Positions 9,229 to 20,661 are shown, counted from the stretch's first letter. The stretch is 64,000 nucleotides of DNA from Piezodorus guildinii (GCA_023052935.1 CM041298.1:112335977-112399976), one strand, 5' to 3'. The notes: generated from the letters alone by a model not told the origin. Numbers and translations: made by a program.

Positions 9229-12126
9229 CTAAAAATATTATAGTTAATTGCGTTCAACAAAATATTGATAAACTGCAAGTTAAAAGTTAATAGAACCTTG
9301 TTAGTAATTTTTTTCTGTTGAGTTTTAGTAACTCCAGGGCTTAAATCGTAGGTTGTATATTTATGGCCGAATTCCTTCTCTGCATTGGAAATTATCTTTT
9401 TGATATCATCATTTCCAAGAGAATGTTTTGACGTATAATCTGCTTCTGTGGACAGAAATAAGATCAAGATAATTAAACATTATAAACATAAAAAATATGG
9501 TGATCTCATATTAATAAATAATGTGATATTAATGAAATGATAGTTTCTAGGATTCATTGAACAGTTGCGAACTTAAAAATACAGAGTAAATTGAACCATG
9601 GACAAAACACACATAAATTATCTCGAAAAAAAATGTCTAGAATAACAGATAACTTTTGAGATTGTGTTTTGTGAGAGTCATCAAAATTAATAATTATCAT
9701 ACATACATCTCATAACGATATGAATTCAGAGTTCGAGATGTAAATACTAAAAAATGCAATAAATTATGACAATCTACTCAACCATATGAATACGCTCTGT
9801 TTCTCCTCAAGAAGAAAATTGAATGATGAATTCTTGTGTATGATATTATTCATGGCTCAATTGATAGTACCATTCTTCTGTACTCTGTTAACTTTTCAGT
9901 ACCATTTTACAGCATTAAACACCATAACATTTTCTCTGTTGAATATTACAATACATACGCCCATATTCTTTTCAATATTCCATTCCTCAATCTTTTTTCC
10001 ATTTCTGAATTAAATATCCATTTCTCAAAATTTGATTAGAAACCAGCTCAAATCGAAATTCATATCTCCTACCATATCAAATTAAAATTGTAGATTTAAT
10101 CAAAACTGTTTTTATGAAGAAATATGGCTCGAACAGATTTTTTATTAAATTTTGTAAACTTTCTATTTATATGTTTAGTATTTCAAAAAAATAAAATAAA
10201 AAATGGTATTTTATATTCTTACATATTCATTTTGTATTCTTATATTTGCATTTTTAATTCTTATATTTGCATTTTATATTTCTTTGTTTTACTATAATAT
10301 GTTAATTTTCAAAGAGTTTAATTAATTTGTTATATATATTCATAAAATATTGTAAATAATGTATAAATATATTACAAAATATTGTATTTATTTTATTAAA
10401 ATATCATATCATATATTCTTATTATATTTTTAGTGTACTATAATGCTTATTTTTGCTATTGTACTTATTTCTAAAAACACATAATACTCATATAAAAACA
10501 ATAAAATAAAAAAATAGGAAATTCACTTACCATAGGTGAGTTCCATTTTTGATAAAATATGAACATCGAAGTCTGACAAAGAGGGCTTAAGAACGTGTTC
10601 TTCTTTGGAAGAAACTGACAGCAATTTTTCACCTTTCTCAAGACTAATGTCACTGATTCTACTTGAAATAATATTTCCTCCCCAAAGCTGCAATTTTAAA
10701 AACATAATTACAATAATTATTTTAATATATTAATATATCTCTACCCAAGACAATGAATGAGGCTAGATCATTAGAAACCAAGGTAATATACACATAACAA
10801 ATTTCCCTTATATGACTGGGACTTTTCCTAATTCTAGATCAATAGCATTTTTAGAAAAACCTTTCCAAAACTACAGTAAAAGATAAAAGAAGCTGTTCAG
10901 CAAATATTACTGATTGGTTTGATTCCTAATCCAAAATAGAGATCTTTCAGAGAATACTAGTTACTTTGAAAACAATGATAAATAGGATAATTATATAGCA
11001 TAGCATTTCAGTTTTTAATGAAGCACATATCATAAGGTACAATGATGGTATGTTGGATGTAAAGACCTAAAAACCACACAATAAAGGAAATCTTATTCAA
11101 TTTCAGCCGCTCAAAGAAACAAACTTTGACAAAATAAATTCTAGGATTGTAAAGATAAGCATAATTTATGCTTACTGCCTAATTTATGAGAAATGTTCCT
11201 TAACAGTTAAAATAGTTAAAACTGGCAGTTAAATTAGGTAAAACACATAGTCAAATTAGGTGAAACAACTAAGTACTACATTATAAAAAAATATATCTCA
11301 GTATTAACAGACATTTCAAAGTAGAGAAAACATAAAAAGAAAATTCATCGAATCATTAAATAAAATTATATAGATACTATAAGAAATCCTATTTATTTCA
11401 ATAAATGATTTTGTTAATCAAATGTAAATGAATTAAATAAAACTTCACTTACATTACTTTCCTTGGCATTTTGACAATTGCTCTTGAACTTTTTTACTTG
11501 TGAATTATCAATTAACTCATATTTCACATCGCATGTTCCACTAGAATCGGTTTCTCGACCGTTGTATGATTTAATCTGAAACTGAACTCTCCAGTTATTA
11601 TTTATATCTTAATAATAAATTATTTGAAAAAAAAAAATTAGAAAATACCTGTAAAAGACTGGCTAATCCCTTTTTAATACTCAAAATAGAGGGGTCATCA
11701 TCTGAAGAACTATACACTTGTTTCACAATACCATCTTTTATTTCCACGAAAAAGGGTGTACTTTCAACAGAATTTAAACTTGATTTAGACTCTTTAAAAT
11801 TAGCATTGGGTAACTTTTTTGTCGCATAATGTAATTTAATTCCTTCTAACTAGAAAAACATCAGAAAAAAATTATGTCTGGACTTAAAAAGATGCTTCAT
11901 TAAACACAAAAAAATTATATCATATACTTAAAATTTAAATTACTTTTACTAAAAGCAGTTGAAGATTGATCTGTTGGATTTTAGCTGCAGCTGTTATCTG
12001 ATAACCAACAGGATTTGAGTCATTGTCAGACAGTTCCAAAGTAGAAGAGAACTTATAGGAGCCCCCATAAATAACTGAGGAGGCCTTACTAATGGCTAAA
12101 ACTAAAATAAAACAATAAGGAATCAT
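9068..12126 (-). CDS. Mttp: Microsomal triglyceride transfer protein large subunit, 5' part (6 exons)
   Basis: MTTP loads lipid onto nascent apolipoprotein B-type lipoproteins in the ER lumen. Six exons join in frame: 11944-12126, 11649-11849, 11453-11575, 10531-10687, 9297-9445 and 9068-9228, about 291 codons, ending in phase 2. The protein starts with a signal peptide (MIPYCFILVLAISKASS) followed by a lipoprotein-N-terminal-type beta region. Exon 2 ends SIKKGLASLLQ, the hallmark 'I-K-(R/K)-GLASL(F/L)Q' segment of MTTP. Exon 6 resembles the start of the helical domain. The remaining exons would lie left of the window. Vitellogenin or lipophorin are alternatives in the same superfamily, but the local matches favour MTTP. 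Confidence 0.75.
9297..9445 (-). CDS. Mttp: MTTP exon 5
   Basis: The exon enters in phase 1 after a CCACAG acceptor and encodes EADYTSKHSLGNDD through KKITNK. It ends AAG|GTTCTA. Length and phase fit the flanking exons. Confidence 0.65.
10531..10687 (-). CDS. Mttp: MTTP exon 4
   Basis: It encodes LWGGNIISSRISDISLEKG through SKMELTYG. The acceptor is ATTGCAG and the donor ATG|GTAAGTG, exit phase 1. The segment matches the part of MTTP after the cysteine pair. Confidence 0.7.
11453..11575 (-). CDS. Mttp: MTTP exon 3
   Basis: It encodes IKSYNGRETDSSGTCDVKYE and ends NCQNAKESN. The two cysteines (GTCDVKY and SNCQ) correspond to a conserved disulphide in the family. The donor is AAT|GTAAGTGA. 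An alternative acceptor six bases upstream would add two residues. Confidence 0.72.
11649..11849 (-). CDS. Mttp: MTTP exon 2
   Basis: It encodes 67 residues from LEGIKLHYATKKLPN to KKGLASLLQ, phase 0 at both ends. The acceptor is TTTCTAG and the donor CAG|GTATTT. Confidence 0.78.
11944..12126 (-). CDS. Mttp: MTTP exon 1 (signal peptide)
   Basis: The ATG at 12126 opens a hydrophobic signal sequence, then SSVIYGGSYKFSSTLELSD. It ends LLLVK|gtaatt. The exon has 61 codons. Confidence 0.72.
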
Positions 12127-13295
12127 TGTAGATTTTCTATTACAAACTCATAATGGTAACTAGAGGAAGAATGGTATTAAGGAGCAGGAACCACAGAGAT
12201 AGGTTGTGTTTGATAACCTCAGAGGTAACAGTGAATCAAGTTCAAGGACAAATCCTTTGAGGGAATTAATCATATTTAATCTCATGTCCACTTAAAAAAG
12301 AGATATACATCTTAAATTACTATAAAACATTTTAAGTATAATTTAATAATTTATAAAACTGAATTAGTTTATTAATAAATAAATATCCCAAAGGATTCTA
12401 AAAATTAATTAATTTATTTTTTAACTGAGCATAATTATCTGGAAGAACTAGATACAATAAAATATTGTATTTGGAAATTATTATTAGAAAGCTTCATATT
12501 TTATCATTGTAGCTTTTAAGCAAACAGAACATGTAGGCTAGATAATTAGCTTCAAACTGTTAAATGTCCTCTATTTCATCAAAGATATAATTTATTAATG
12601 AAGACTGTGAGAGGCAGATATAATCCAATTTACTGGTTTTCAATACTACTGTAAATTTTTGATATTTTGAACGTCTATCAGAACACATCTGCTCAAGTTA
12701 ATGGTTTAGTGTATTAATCAGTACATCACCAGGTTAATAAAAACAAATTTATTTAGCAAAATCGTATTAAGTTTTATTTTATACAAAACACACATAAGAA
12801 TGAAATTGGTTAAATATTTTATTTAATCATTAACCATAATATACTTTAATTCATTTAACAGAAATTACTTAAAGTCATGTTCACCACTTTGATCAAGGGA
12901 GATTAAATTACTCATATTCAAAAATAAATTTTGATTTATTTGAAGTGGAATAATAACAATAATTTTCCGAAACTAATGATTCAATTCACAAAAGAGAATT
13001 AATGCTGACAAGGAAACAATTAAAAAATAATAAACAAAATTTAACAATGCTCAAGTACATAAAATGACTAAAACTCTTACCGTTAACAATAAGACAATAA
13101 ATAATTGGCAGAAACAATAGATTACAGTACATTATTAATTACACTTATAAACACACTTATTCAATAGTACTTTAACAGTCACAAACTGATACTATTACTA
13201 ATGAAAAGTAACTTTGTGTTCATGATAAGATAAATCATTGAAAGGAAAGATAAGACAAACTTTCTCAAGATAGCAAAGTTTAATTTTAAGTTACA
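12127..13295. other. Intergenic DNA between SDE2 stop and MTTP start
   Basis: This is AT-rich with no open frame of interest. It should hold the MTTP promoter and SDE2 3' end, since both are minus-strand. I recognise no motif. Confidence 0.5.
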
Positions 13296-14138
13296 TCAGC
13301 TATTTTTAACTTCATCTTTACAGTCTTCTTTAGAAACTTCACATGTTTCATTTGTCTCTTCTTTTGCTAGTTCATTGACTTTCTTAGTTTCTTCCTCAAC
13401 ACCTTCACTGACTTCTTTAGTTGTTTTCTCTACTTCTTCAGATATTTCCTTATTTTTTTCTTTTGAAGCTTGTTGGATTTCTTTACCTTCTTCTTTTGAT
13501 TCATCGTCAGAAGATTCACTGTCAGTAGAGCTAAGGTCATCATCAAAATCTAAAATTGTTTTCCTTTTTTTCAAAGAAATGTCTTCATTTTCAACAGGCC
13601 TCTTCTTCGATGTTGCTGCTATTAATCCCTGTTCAACAGAGTCACTGAGTTTTTCAACCAAGTCAGATCGTTCATGCTCATAACTTTTATCATTAAACTC
13701 AAATTTTGGTTCAGCTGATAGCTTGGCAAGTTTTTTCTTTTTTCGTTCCTCTGCTTCCTTTTCTCTTTCACTCTGTTGGGAAATCCACTTCTTAAGTCTT
13801 TGTTCTTCATTGATATCTCTTAATCTTCTTCCACTTAAATCTCTGCAGGCTTCCCTATTTGTAGTTTTCTCAATTTGAGCTCCAATAGCTCTTAACATAG
13901 AGCCGAATCCACCTTTCCCACCACATAACCTAGGGACAACATGGATGGTACCTTCTAAATTTTCATAACTGTAGACTGGCCTTCCACACTTTTTAAGAAA
14001 ATATTTATCTGGAGACAAATTGCAACGTTCGGATAGAAAGATGTGTAGATCTTCCAAGCAACTTATCTCCAACATACATATTCTGTTCTCTTCTAACAGA
14101 AGGCTCAAATTTAATTCCAAAGTTTTACTGCACTCCAT
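13296..14138 (-). CDS. Sde2: SDE2 homologue (replication stress / splicing factor)
   Basis: SDE2 is made with an N-terminal ubiquitin-like fold that is cleaved after a Gly-Gly. The released C-terminal protein acts in PCNA-linked replication stress control and in pre-mRNA splicing. This 280-residue intact ORF has the UBL-like region at about residues 1-75, the junction RLCGGKGGFGSMLRAIGAQ at about 70-88, and the conserved Sde2 core with RDLSGRRLRDINEEQRLKKW at about 100-119. A charged coiled-coil segment and a long acidic Glu/Lys-rich tail (about 200-280) follow. The acidic DFDDDLSSTDSESSDDE stretch is typical. It is a single coding exon. The start at 14138 is the first ATG of the frame and fits the UBL. 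Confidence 0.92.
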   Translation of the reverse strand: MECSKTLELNLSLLLEENRICMLEISCLEDLHIFLSERCNLSPDKYFLKKCGRPVYSYENLEGTIHVVPRLCGGKGGFGSMLRAIGAQIEKTTNREACRDLSGRRLRDINEEQRLKKWISQQSEREKEAEERKKKKLAKLSAEPKFEFNDKSYEHERSDLVEKLSDSVEQGLIAATSKKRPVENEDISLKKRKTILDFDDDLSSTDSESSDDESKEEGKEIQQASKEKNKEISEEVEKTTKEVSEGVEEETKKVNELAKEETNETCEVSKEDCKDEVKNS

Positions 14139-15159
14139 ATTGCACTAGATCTTGAAAAACTAAAGAAAATAATAGTTCACGAACAGTCTGGAAACAATGC
14201 AAGAGTACTTAGAGTGAGGGACAAGTGAAAAGTGAGGAACTGCAAAATGTTTTGACATTCAGTTATAAACAAAGCGCCATGTTGAACCCAAAGAGGTCAT
14301 TCAAATATCTTTTAAGGATCGCCGAAATTAGGATAATAGACTAAGAAAGATTTATGTAATATCGTCATTTCGATGTATTTAACAAAAAAAAAAATTATAA
14401 ATCTAAATGTATATAAATATTAAAGGTAATGTTTTATTTGCAGCACGTTGCTACAAACGACATATTTTTTATTTACCTTAGCAAGCCGTATTTTCCTCAT
14501 GTTTTAAATCAGATTACCATGAATATTATTTTTATTAGGATTCCTTTCAAATTGGTTGTTTAGCCATTATTGGCTCAGTCAAATACAATTTTTTCTCCTT
14601 TATATTCTTTCCTATGGGCGAAGGGAGAGGAAGAGTCAAGAGGGGACCGCACCCTCCTGCCCTAAAAGTTGGTAGAACAAAAATAAGTCATAATATAAAA
14701 AAACTAACATAAGGTATTAGGATAAAATATGTCGTTAAAAATTGTTTTAGCTTCCAAGTACTTCTAAATTTTCAAATTCCTGCGTACGCCGTAGTTCTTT
14801 TCTGCTACTCTCGTAATTTCCTAATGTACTTAAAATTGAAACGTCCGCTTTAGCATTCCATCTGTCCAGCGTCGTTATTTGAAATTTCTTCTCTCTTCAA
14901 AGGCTTTTGAGTTCTCCTAAAATCTTTCTATTGTACATGGAGGTCTTGTGGTAGGAGTATTTCTTCCTTAGTTAATAGCAGCATTTTTTTAAACCGTAGT
15001 GTAACTGCCCAAACAATAGGGAATGAGGTGTTATTTCCTGCACGACCTAACATGATTTGGTACCATATTATATTATCCATTGGTAAAAAATAACAAAACA
15101 TTCAGTTACTATATACTGCAAATTTAAAAGATTTTTCCGTTTTGACTTTTTAAGGGAAA
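14139..15159. other. Intergenic stretch left of the LTR element
   Basis: No gene is seen. A segment at about 14690-14790 weakly resembles 20395-20490 (shared TTAGGATAAAA...TTCCAA...TTAA spacing), suggesting an old dispersed repeat. The evidence is thin. Confidence 0.35.
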
Positions 15160-15164
15160 AAATG

Positions 15165-15281
15165 TGATAAGGAAGTTACTAACCTAACTAATTATTAATA
15201 TCATTATCATTTAAAACATATGTTAAGTATTAATGTCGATTAAAGCCTTTAGAAATCAAGGTTATTCTCATTTATACAACA
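15165..15281 (+). repeat. 5' LTR (117 bp)
   Basis: It begins TGATAAGGAAG and ends ATACAACA, and is identical to the 3' LTR. It contains an ATTAAA at 15239-15244 that could serve as poly(A) signal. The 16-nt segment 15229-15244 is the exact complement of 15283-15298 just downstream. Confidence 0.95.
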
Positions 15282-15282
15282 A

Positions 15283-15298
15283 TTTAATCGACATTAAT
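15283..15298 (+). promoter_or_regulatory. Primer-binding site, apparently self-primed
   Basis: The sequence TTTAATCGACATTAAT starts two bases after the 5' LTR, the normal position of a primer-binding site. It does not begin TGG, as tRNA-CCA primers require. It is instead a perfect 16-nt complement of LTR positions 15229-15244. That geometry is the one used by Tf1-type self-priming elements. Confidence 0.6.
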
Positions 15299-15318
15299 GA
15301 TATTTATCTGTTGAGAAA

Positions 15319-15950
15319 ATGGATAAATATTTACAACCGGAGAGATTTGACACAGAATACACTTCTCTCGACTGTGCTTCGAAATGGATCCATTGGAAGA
15401 AGACATTCGATACATTCATCACTTCAGTCAAAGCAAAGGACGAAGAAAAGTTAAGTCTCTTCTACAATCACGTGAGTCACACTATTTTTGAATTAGTTAA
15501 GGATTCTTTATCATATCAGGAAGCTATTACCCTCTTAGATTCTCTGTACATAAAACCAAAGAACGAAATTTTTTCTAGGCATAGGTTAATGACTCGATTT
15601 CAAAATTCAGAAGAATCAATAGACCAGTTCCTTCAGGGCTTACGAACCTCAGCGCTGACTGTAATTTTCGAGACGTAAAAGCCAATGTCTACCGAGATGA
15701 ATACATTCGAGATGCATTCATTAATGGCCTTTCTTCAGTAACCATTAGACAGAGGTTACTAGAGAATCTGAATTTAACTTTAGATGAAGCTTTTTCAAAA
15801 GCCCGTGCTTTGGAGTCTGCCCAAGTATTTTCCGAATCGTATAAACCGGTACCTTCTCAACTTGCATCTACATCCTCACAGCAAACTCCAGATCAATGTT
15901 CATCCACTCAATGTGATTCAATTACCAAAGCTTCAACTAACTCACAAAAA
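15319..15950 (+). pseudogene. gag region of the LTR element (frameshifted)
   Basis: It opens MDKYLQPERFDTEYTS and runs as a capsid-like helical protein (CASKWIHWKKTFDTFI). The frame ends at 15678. The natural continuation (RDEYIRDAFINGLSS) lies in the next frame from about 15660, implying one base lost near 15658-15662. There is no clear slippery heptamer, so this is more likely a mutation or assembly indel than programmed shifting. Confidence 0.8.
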
Positions 15951-17513
15951 TGTTATTTTTGTGGCCTCACTAGACATCGTCGACCTTCTTGTCCCGCTCG
16001 AGAATCTCTTTGTAAAAAATGTAATAAAAGAGGTCATTTTGCCAGAGTTTGTAGATCAAAATCGAAAACCTCAGCTTCCACCCAGAACCAAGACGATACT
16101 TTAGATGAATTTAGCTGGGCTACGACTGCAGCAGTTCGCCCTCTTCTAAACTCATCAGAAATATCAGCTGCATCGCCTGCTAGTTTGGTAAGATCTATAA
16201 TTCCTTTAAAAATCGATGGATTTTCGGCAGATGGTTTAATAGATACTGGAAGCACAGAGAGCTTTATTAGCGATACTTTTGTATCTAAACATAACCTCAA
16301 ACTATATCCTACCGAATCTGCTGTTTCCATGGCTTCATCAAATTTAGCTGTGCCCATCAAGGCGTACTGTAGAGTAAACTTGCAGGCGCTAAACAATGTT
16401 TATTCCAACGTCCGACTAAGTGTTCTAAAGGGCTGCTGTGCTGATGTGATAATGGGTCACGACATTCTTAATCAGCATTCTAGTTTATCAGTATCATTTG
16501 GTGGAAGTAGGCCTCCTCTTAGTGTCAGTAGTCTCGCATGTTCCAAGGTAGGACCAGCCTCACTGTTTGAACATTTAGCTCCAAACTGCAAACCTATAGC
16601 TATAAAATCAAGAAGGCACACTGATGCAGATAAAAAGTTTATTCGACTCCACATTAATGAATTGCTAAGAGAAGGTGTAATCGAAGAAAGTAACTCTCCA
16701 TGGAGGGCACAGGTCTTAGTTGTAAAAGGGTCGCATAGAAAACGGATGGTTGTCGATTATTCTCAGACAATTAATAGATACACTTTACTCGATGCTTACC
16801 CTATACCTCCGGTAGAGAAAATCGCTTCCAGTATAGCTAGGTATAACGTACATAGCACTATCGACTTGAAAAGCGCATATTACCAAGTACCGATTCGAAG
16901 AGAAGACCGACCTTACACTGCCTTTGAAGCAGTTGGCAAACTGTGGCAATTCAAAAGGATTCCAATGGGGGTGACTAATGGTGTTGCAGCGTTTCAAAGG
17001 AAAATGAACGAAATAAAAACAAAAGAAGGTCTAGATGGTGTCAACATATATCTGGATGATATAACAGTCAGTGGAAGAGATCAGAACGAACATGACCGCA
17101 ACTTAAAGAAATTCTTAGAAGTCTGCAAGAAATACAATTTAACTATTAACCAGCAAAAGTCTAAATTTAATTTAAAGTCCATTAAAATTCTTGGTTACCT
17201 GATCGAAAATAACACCCTACGGCCTGATCCCGACAGACTAAAACCATTGATTGATTTTCCACTCCCAAAGAACAAGGCATCACTGCAGCGAGCTCTTGGA
17301 ATGTTTTCATATTATTCTAAATGGGTTCCAAGATTCTCACACAAAATTAGTAGGCTAGTAAGTTGTAAGCAATTTCCGCTTGATTCTCGGCTTGTCAAAG
17401 ATTTCAATGATATTCGATCATGCATTCTTAAATCGGTCGTTCATAATGTCGAAGAGAACGTGCCATTCTGTGTAGAGACAGATGCTTCAGATGTGCTATT
17501 GCAGCAATCCTAA
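15810..17513 (+). pseudogene. gag zinc knuckles, protease, RT and start of RNase H
   Basis: This is an open stretch of 567 codons. Two zinc knuckles lie at about residues 48-83 (CYFCGLTRHRRPSCPA and CKKCNKRGHFARVC). The aspartic protease motif LIDTGSTESF is near 143. The RT covers about 270-480, with FKRIPMG at about 382 and the catalytic YLDD near 413. The RNase H start CVETDASDV is at the end. The frame breaks at about 17494, where one G appears missing, and RNase H continues in another frame. It makes cDNA from element RNA in the particle. Confidence 0.88.
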
Positions 17514-18540
17514 CACAGAACCAACGACCAGTCGCTTTCTTCTCTAGAACTTTATCTAAGACTGAGCGAAATCATTCCGCAGTGGAGAAAGAAGCATACG
17601 CAATCATCGAAGCCCTTCGGAAGTGGAGATATTGTTTAGTAGGCAGAAAATTTCAACTGATCACCGATCAGAAATCCATTTCGTACCTATTTGATACTAA
17701 CCATCCGGGAAAAATAAAAAAATGAGAAATTCACTCGATGGCGTTTAGAATTGGCCGCATACAACTACGATATCATTTATCGTCCAGGCAAACAAAATCT
17801 AGCAGCTGATGCATTTTCAAGATTTTGCAGTACTGCACATTCTATAACTAAGCTGGAATCTCTTCACGTATCATTGTGTCACCCAGGGATAGCTCGCATG
17901 TCTCATTTCTTGAAAATTCAAAATCTGCCGTATTCTATAGAAGAAATTAGAAAAGTAACGTCGGCTTGTAAAACCTGCGCATTACTAAAACCTCGGTTTT
18001 ACAAAACGAAAGGTACTCTTATCAAAGCAACAACGCCGTTTGAAAGGCTGAGCATAGATTTTAAGGGACCTCTGCCATCTGATAATAGATACAAATACCT
18101 TCTTACAGTAATTGACGAATATTCAAGATATCCTTTTGCCATCCCCTGTCAGGATTTATCATCAAAAACTGTGATTGGTGCATTAAGCCAGATATTTTCA
18201 ATATTTGGCTATCCAGGTTATATTCATTCAGATCGAGGCACTTCCTTCATCTCCAAAGAGCTCGAGATGTATCTACATTCCAAAGGGATAGCTACGGCCA
18301 ACTGGGAAAGGGCAAGTGGAAAGGTACAATGGAATTATATGGAAAACGGTATCTCTGGCTCTTCATTCGAAAAACCTGCCGATAACACAATGGCAAACAG
18401 TGTTACCAAAAGCATTACAATGCATTCGGTCATTACTCTGCACAGCTACCAACGCTACTCCTCACGAGAGAATGTTCTTTCACAAGCGAAAAGGCACATA
18501 TGGGGTAGCTCTACCTTCTTGGTTAAGTACCCCTGGTAAA
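17514..18540 (+). pseudogene. RNase H end and integrase N-terminal/catalytic region (broken)
   Basis: The RNase H continues in a shifted frame to about 17720. There an A7 run (17716-17722) appears one base too long, and the frame shifts again. The integrase has a zinc-binding start (SLCHPGIARM, then CKTCALL), first catalytic Asp in LSIDFKGPLP and second in IHSDRGTSF. A deletion of roughly 20 bp near 18290-18300 removes the segment before GKGQVERYNG, so catalytic Glu and downstream sequence fall in another frame. Confidence 0.82.
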
Positions 18541-18924
18541 ATATTAATGAAAAACTTCATTAGGGGTAGTAAATATGATCCCCTCGTCCAGGAAGTCGAA
18601 CTCTTGGAGTCCAATCCAAATTATGCTCTTGTACGATTGCCAGGCGGGAAGGAGACAACGGTTAATCTGCGGCACCTCGCTCCCGCTGGAGGTTCGGAAT
18701 CCTATGAAGAAGACTTATTGGAACCAGACGACCGTCCCGAGCTAAATGACGATCCTCGGCCAGCACAAGCTGCCAGTGAAGAGGCTGCCCCGATCGAAGC
18801 ACATCCTCAGCCAGATGATCGCCTAGACCAAACAGCAGAGAGCTCTGGAGAGAACCAGCCACTCCGCAGGTCTACTCGCATCTCAAGACCTCCCTCCTAC
18901 TTGAAGGACTATGTTTTTAAATAA
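18316..18924 (+). pseudogene. Integrase C-terminal part
   Basis: In frame from VERYNGIIWKT (the catalytic Glu) through a GPY-like beta region to PLRRSTRISRPPSYLKDYVFK at the end. The tail is rich in Asp, Glu and Pro. The stop at 18922-18924 lies 12 bases before the 3' LTR. Confidence 0.82.
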
Positions 18925-18936
18925 AGCGGGGGAGAG
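18925..18936 (+). promoter_or_regulatory. Polypurine tract
   Basis: AGCGGGGGAGAG directly abuts the 3' LTR. It is the expected primer for plus-strand cDNA. Confidence 0.75.
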
Positions 18937-19053
18937 TGATAAGGAAGTTACTAACCTAACTAATTATTAATATCATTATCATTTAAAACATATGTTAAGT
19001 ATTAATGTCGATTAAAGCCTTTAGAAATCAAGGTTATTCTCATTTATACAACA
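18937..19053 (+). repeat. 3' LTR (117 bp)
   Basis: Identical to the 5' LTR and followed by the target duplication AAATG. Confidence 0.95.
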
Positions 19054-19058
19054 AAATG

Positions 19059-19236
19059 GTTCGCAACAGGTCTTCAATTTCAAGTCGTTCGTAAATTTAG
19101 TAGTCATACGAATTTATCTAGCATCTTGCCTACGATCTTGATTCTTTTGCAATTTTTTATTAAAATAGATCTATTTTAAGTTGTTACATCATAATTTTAG
19201 CCATTTCTAAAATATGACTGATTGTAGAGCGTTTTG

Positions 19237-19289
<53 letters not shown>

Positions 19290-19718
19290 ATGTTAAGATG
19301 GGAAGAGTGTTAATATTAACTTTAATCACCTTTGATGTAAATGTAAACAACACCTGAATTTATGTAACCCTTTTAATGTATAAGTAATAATAAATCATAT
19401 GTTATCAAGTAAGCGTGGGTTTTATTTCGCCTCTCTGTTTCCCTTTTTAATATATTTTTCTCGGTAGAAATATATATGTTGTTGATCTGTGATGTAAATC
19501 ATAGACAACTTTGATAGAAAAGAAAAATGCATTTCTATATTATTTATTTTATAATAATTATGCTTTCTGACACATCTACCTAAATCTTTTTACAAGGTCA
19601 GGTACAACATAGCCTTAACTTAATTCAATATAAATTTATATACATATTTTTTACATTTAAAGGTAAAACGATTCATAAAAAAAAAAAAAAAAATAGAAGT
19701 GATCTTTCGTAATTATTT
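19059..19718. other. Intergenic, with (TA)n at about 19240-19286
   Basis: No gene is seen between the LTR element and the MADF gene stop. A TA microsatellite and an A-run (19677-19693) are present. Confidence 0.5.
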
Positions 19719-20143
19719 TCAACTGTTTACACCAATATCCTTAACTTCCTCAAGCTGTTCTGATGGGAGTGCAGATTCTGAAGGTTGGGACTGAATCTCA
19801 TAATATTCAGGATTAGCTTCTGAAGTGAATGATGCAGAAGTGGAAGGACTGTAGTAATCATATTTTTTCTGAGAAAACAATTCCATTTCAGCCTCAAATA
19901 TTAAATTATTAATCTGGTGCATTAAGAAACTTCTTCGTTGATCATCCAGGTTTTGAAGTTTGGTAGACAGAAACCTACCGAATGTCACACACTCATTATA
20001 TCCATGTTCTGAAGTGTCAAACGAATTTTCTTTTTGTTTAACGTTTGAAATTTGTTTTCTTTTTCTACCGAGGGGTTCTCTATCCTTAAGAAAATCAAAG
20101 AATTTGAAGCCAAACCACTTGCTTTTATAGACATTATCTCCTT
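19719..20143 (-). CDS. MADF/BESS-type protein, exon 2
   Basis: The exon begins after a TTTTTCAG acceptor, completing a Glu codon (EGDNVYKSKWFGFKFFDFL). The later segment FGRFLSTKLQNLDDQRRSF followed by LMHQINNLIFEAEM fits a BESS-like protein-interaction motif. The acidic tail ends GVNS. A KRKQ basic stretch could be a nuclear signal. Confidence 0.72.
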
Positions 20144-20661
20144 CTGAAAAATGCAACAAAAATTAGAGAAGTAATAAGTTGTGCAATTGAACTAAGTGAT
20201 AGAAAATATACATATATATTTTTTGAGCTCAAAAAAAGAAGAAAATCATACAAGCAAAAGTGTTCTGACGTAAACAAGACATGGGTAGGGATGAGGGAGA
20301 CTACACCTAGTGGTGCATTCTTGACTTAAATAACTTAAGAGAATAGTGGGACAGGAATGGCCAATGTTTAACCACATTAAATTATTAAAACAAAAAATGA
20401 GTTATTAGGATAAAAGATGCAGTGTAGAGGCCGTTTTTACTTCCAAACGCACTTAATTTTTAAATTGATAAGTGTATAGGCAGTAATCGAAAAAACATCT
20501 AATATTTTCGTCTAACTTGCCCATTCCCTTTAAAGATTTTTAACCTAATTCCTGACGGACTGGATTCCAGTATGTGAGAAGGAGAGGAGGCGTACCTGTT
20601 TCAAATGTATCAACAATAAAATTAATTATTTTTATTTATTATTAGAAATATGCAATCATAC
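20144..20661 (-). other. Intron of the MADF gene
   Basis: Bounded by G|GTATGA and TTCAG. No coding sequence is seen inside. Confidence 0.65.

Larger units (their letters stand above)
15160..19058 (+). mobile_element. Gypsy-type LTR retrotransposon with short LTRs, including TSD
   Basis: The element is 3,889 bp, bounded by identical 117-bp LTRs (15165-15281 and 18937-19053) that start TG and end CA. It is flanked by the 5-bp target duplication AAATG (15160-15164 and 19054-19058). Internal order is gag with two CCHC knuckles, protease, RT, RNase H and integrase, which is Ty3/gypsy order. Very short LTRs and the double zinc knuckle recall the Mag lineage. A purine tract (GCGGGGGAGAG) immediately precedes the 3' LTR. 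Coding frames are broken in at least four places. Confidence 0.93.

Noticed and set aside
13375..13683. Open frame on the plus strand inside SDE2
   Set aside because: It is antisense to a low-complexity acidic coding region; Ser/Phe-rich content is the expected mirror.
15650..15680. Programmed -1 frameshift between two gag frames
   Set aside because: No X-XXY-YYZ heptamer or following structure was found. The shift lies inside the capsid region, not at a gag-pol border.
14690..20490. A shared repeat between about 14690-14790 and 20395-20490
   Set aside because: The similarity is short and patchy. By eye it does not exceed what AT-rich DNA can give, so I mention it only as a possibility.
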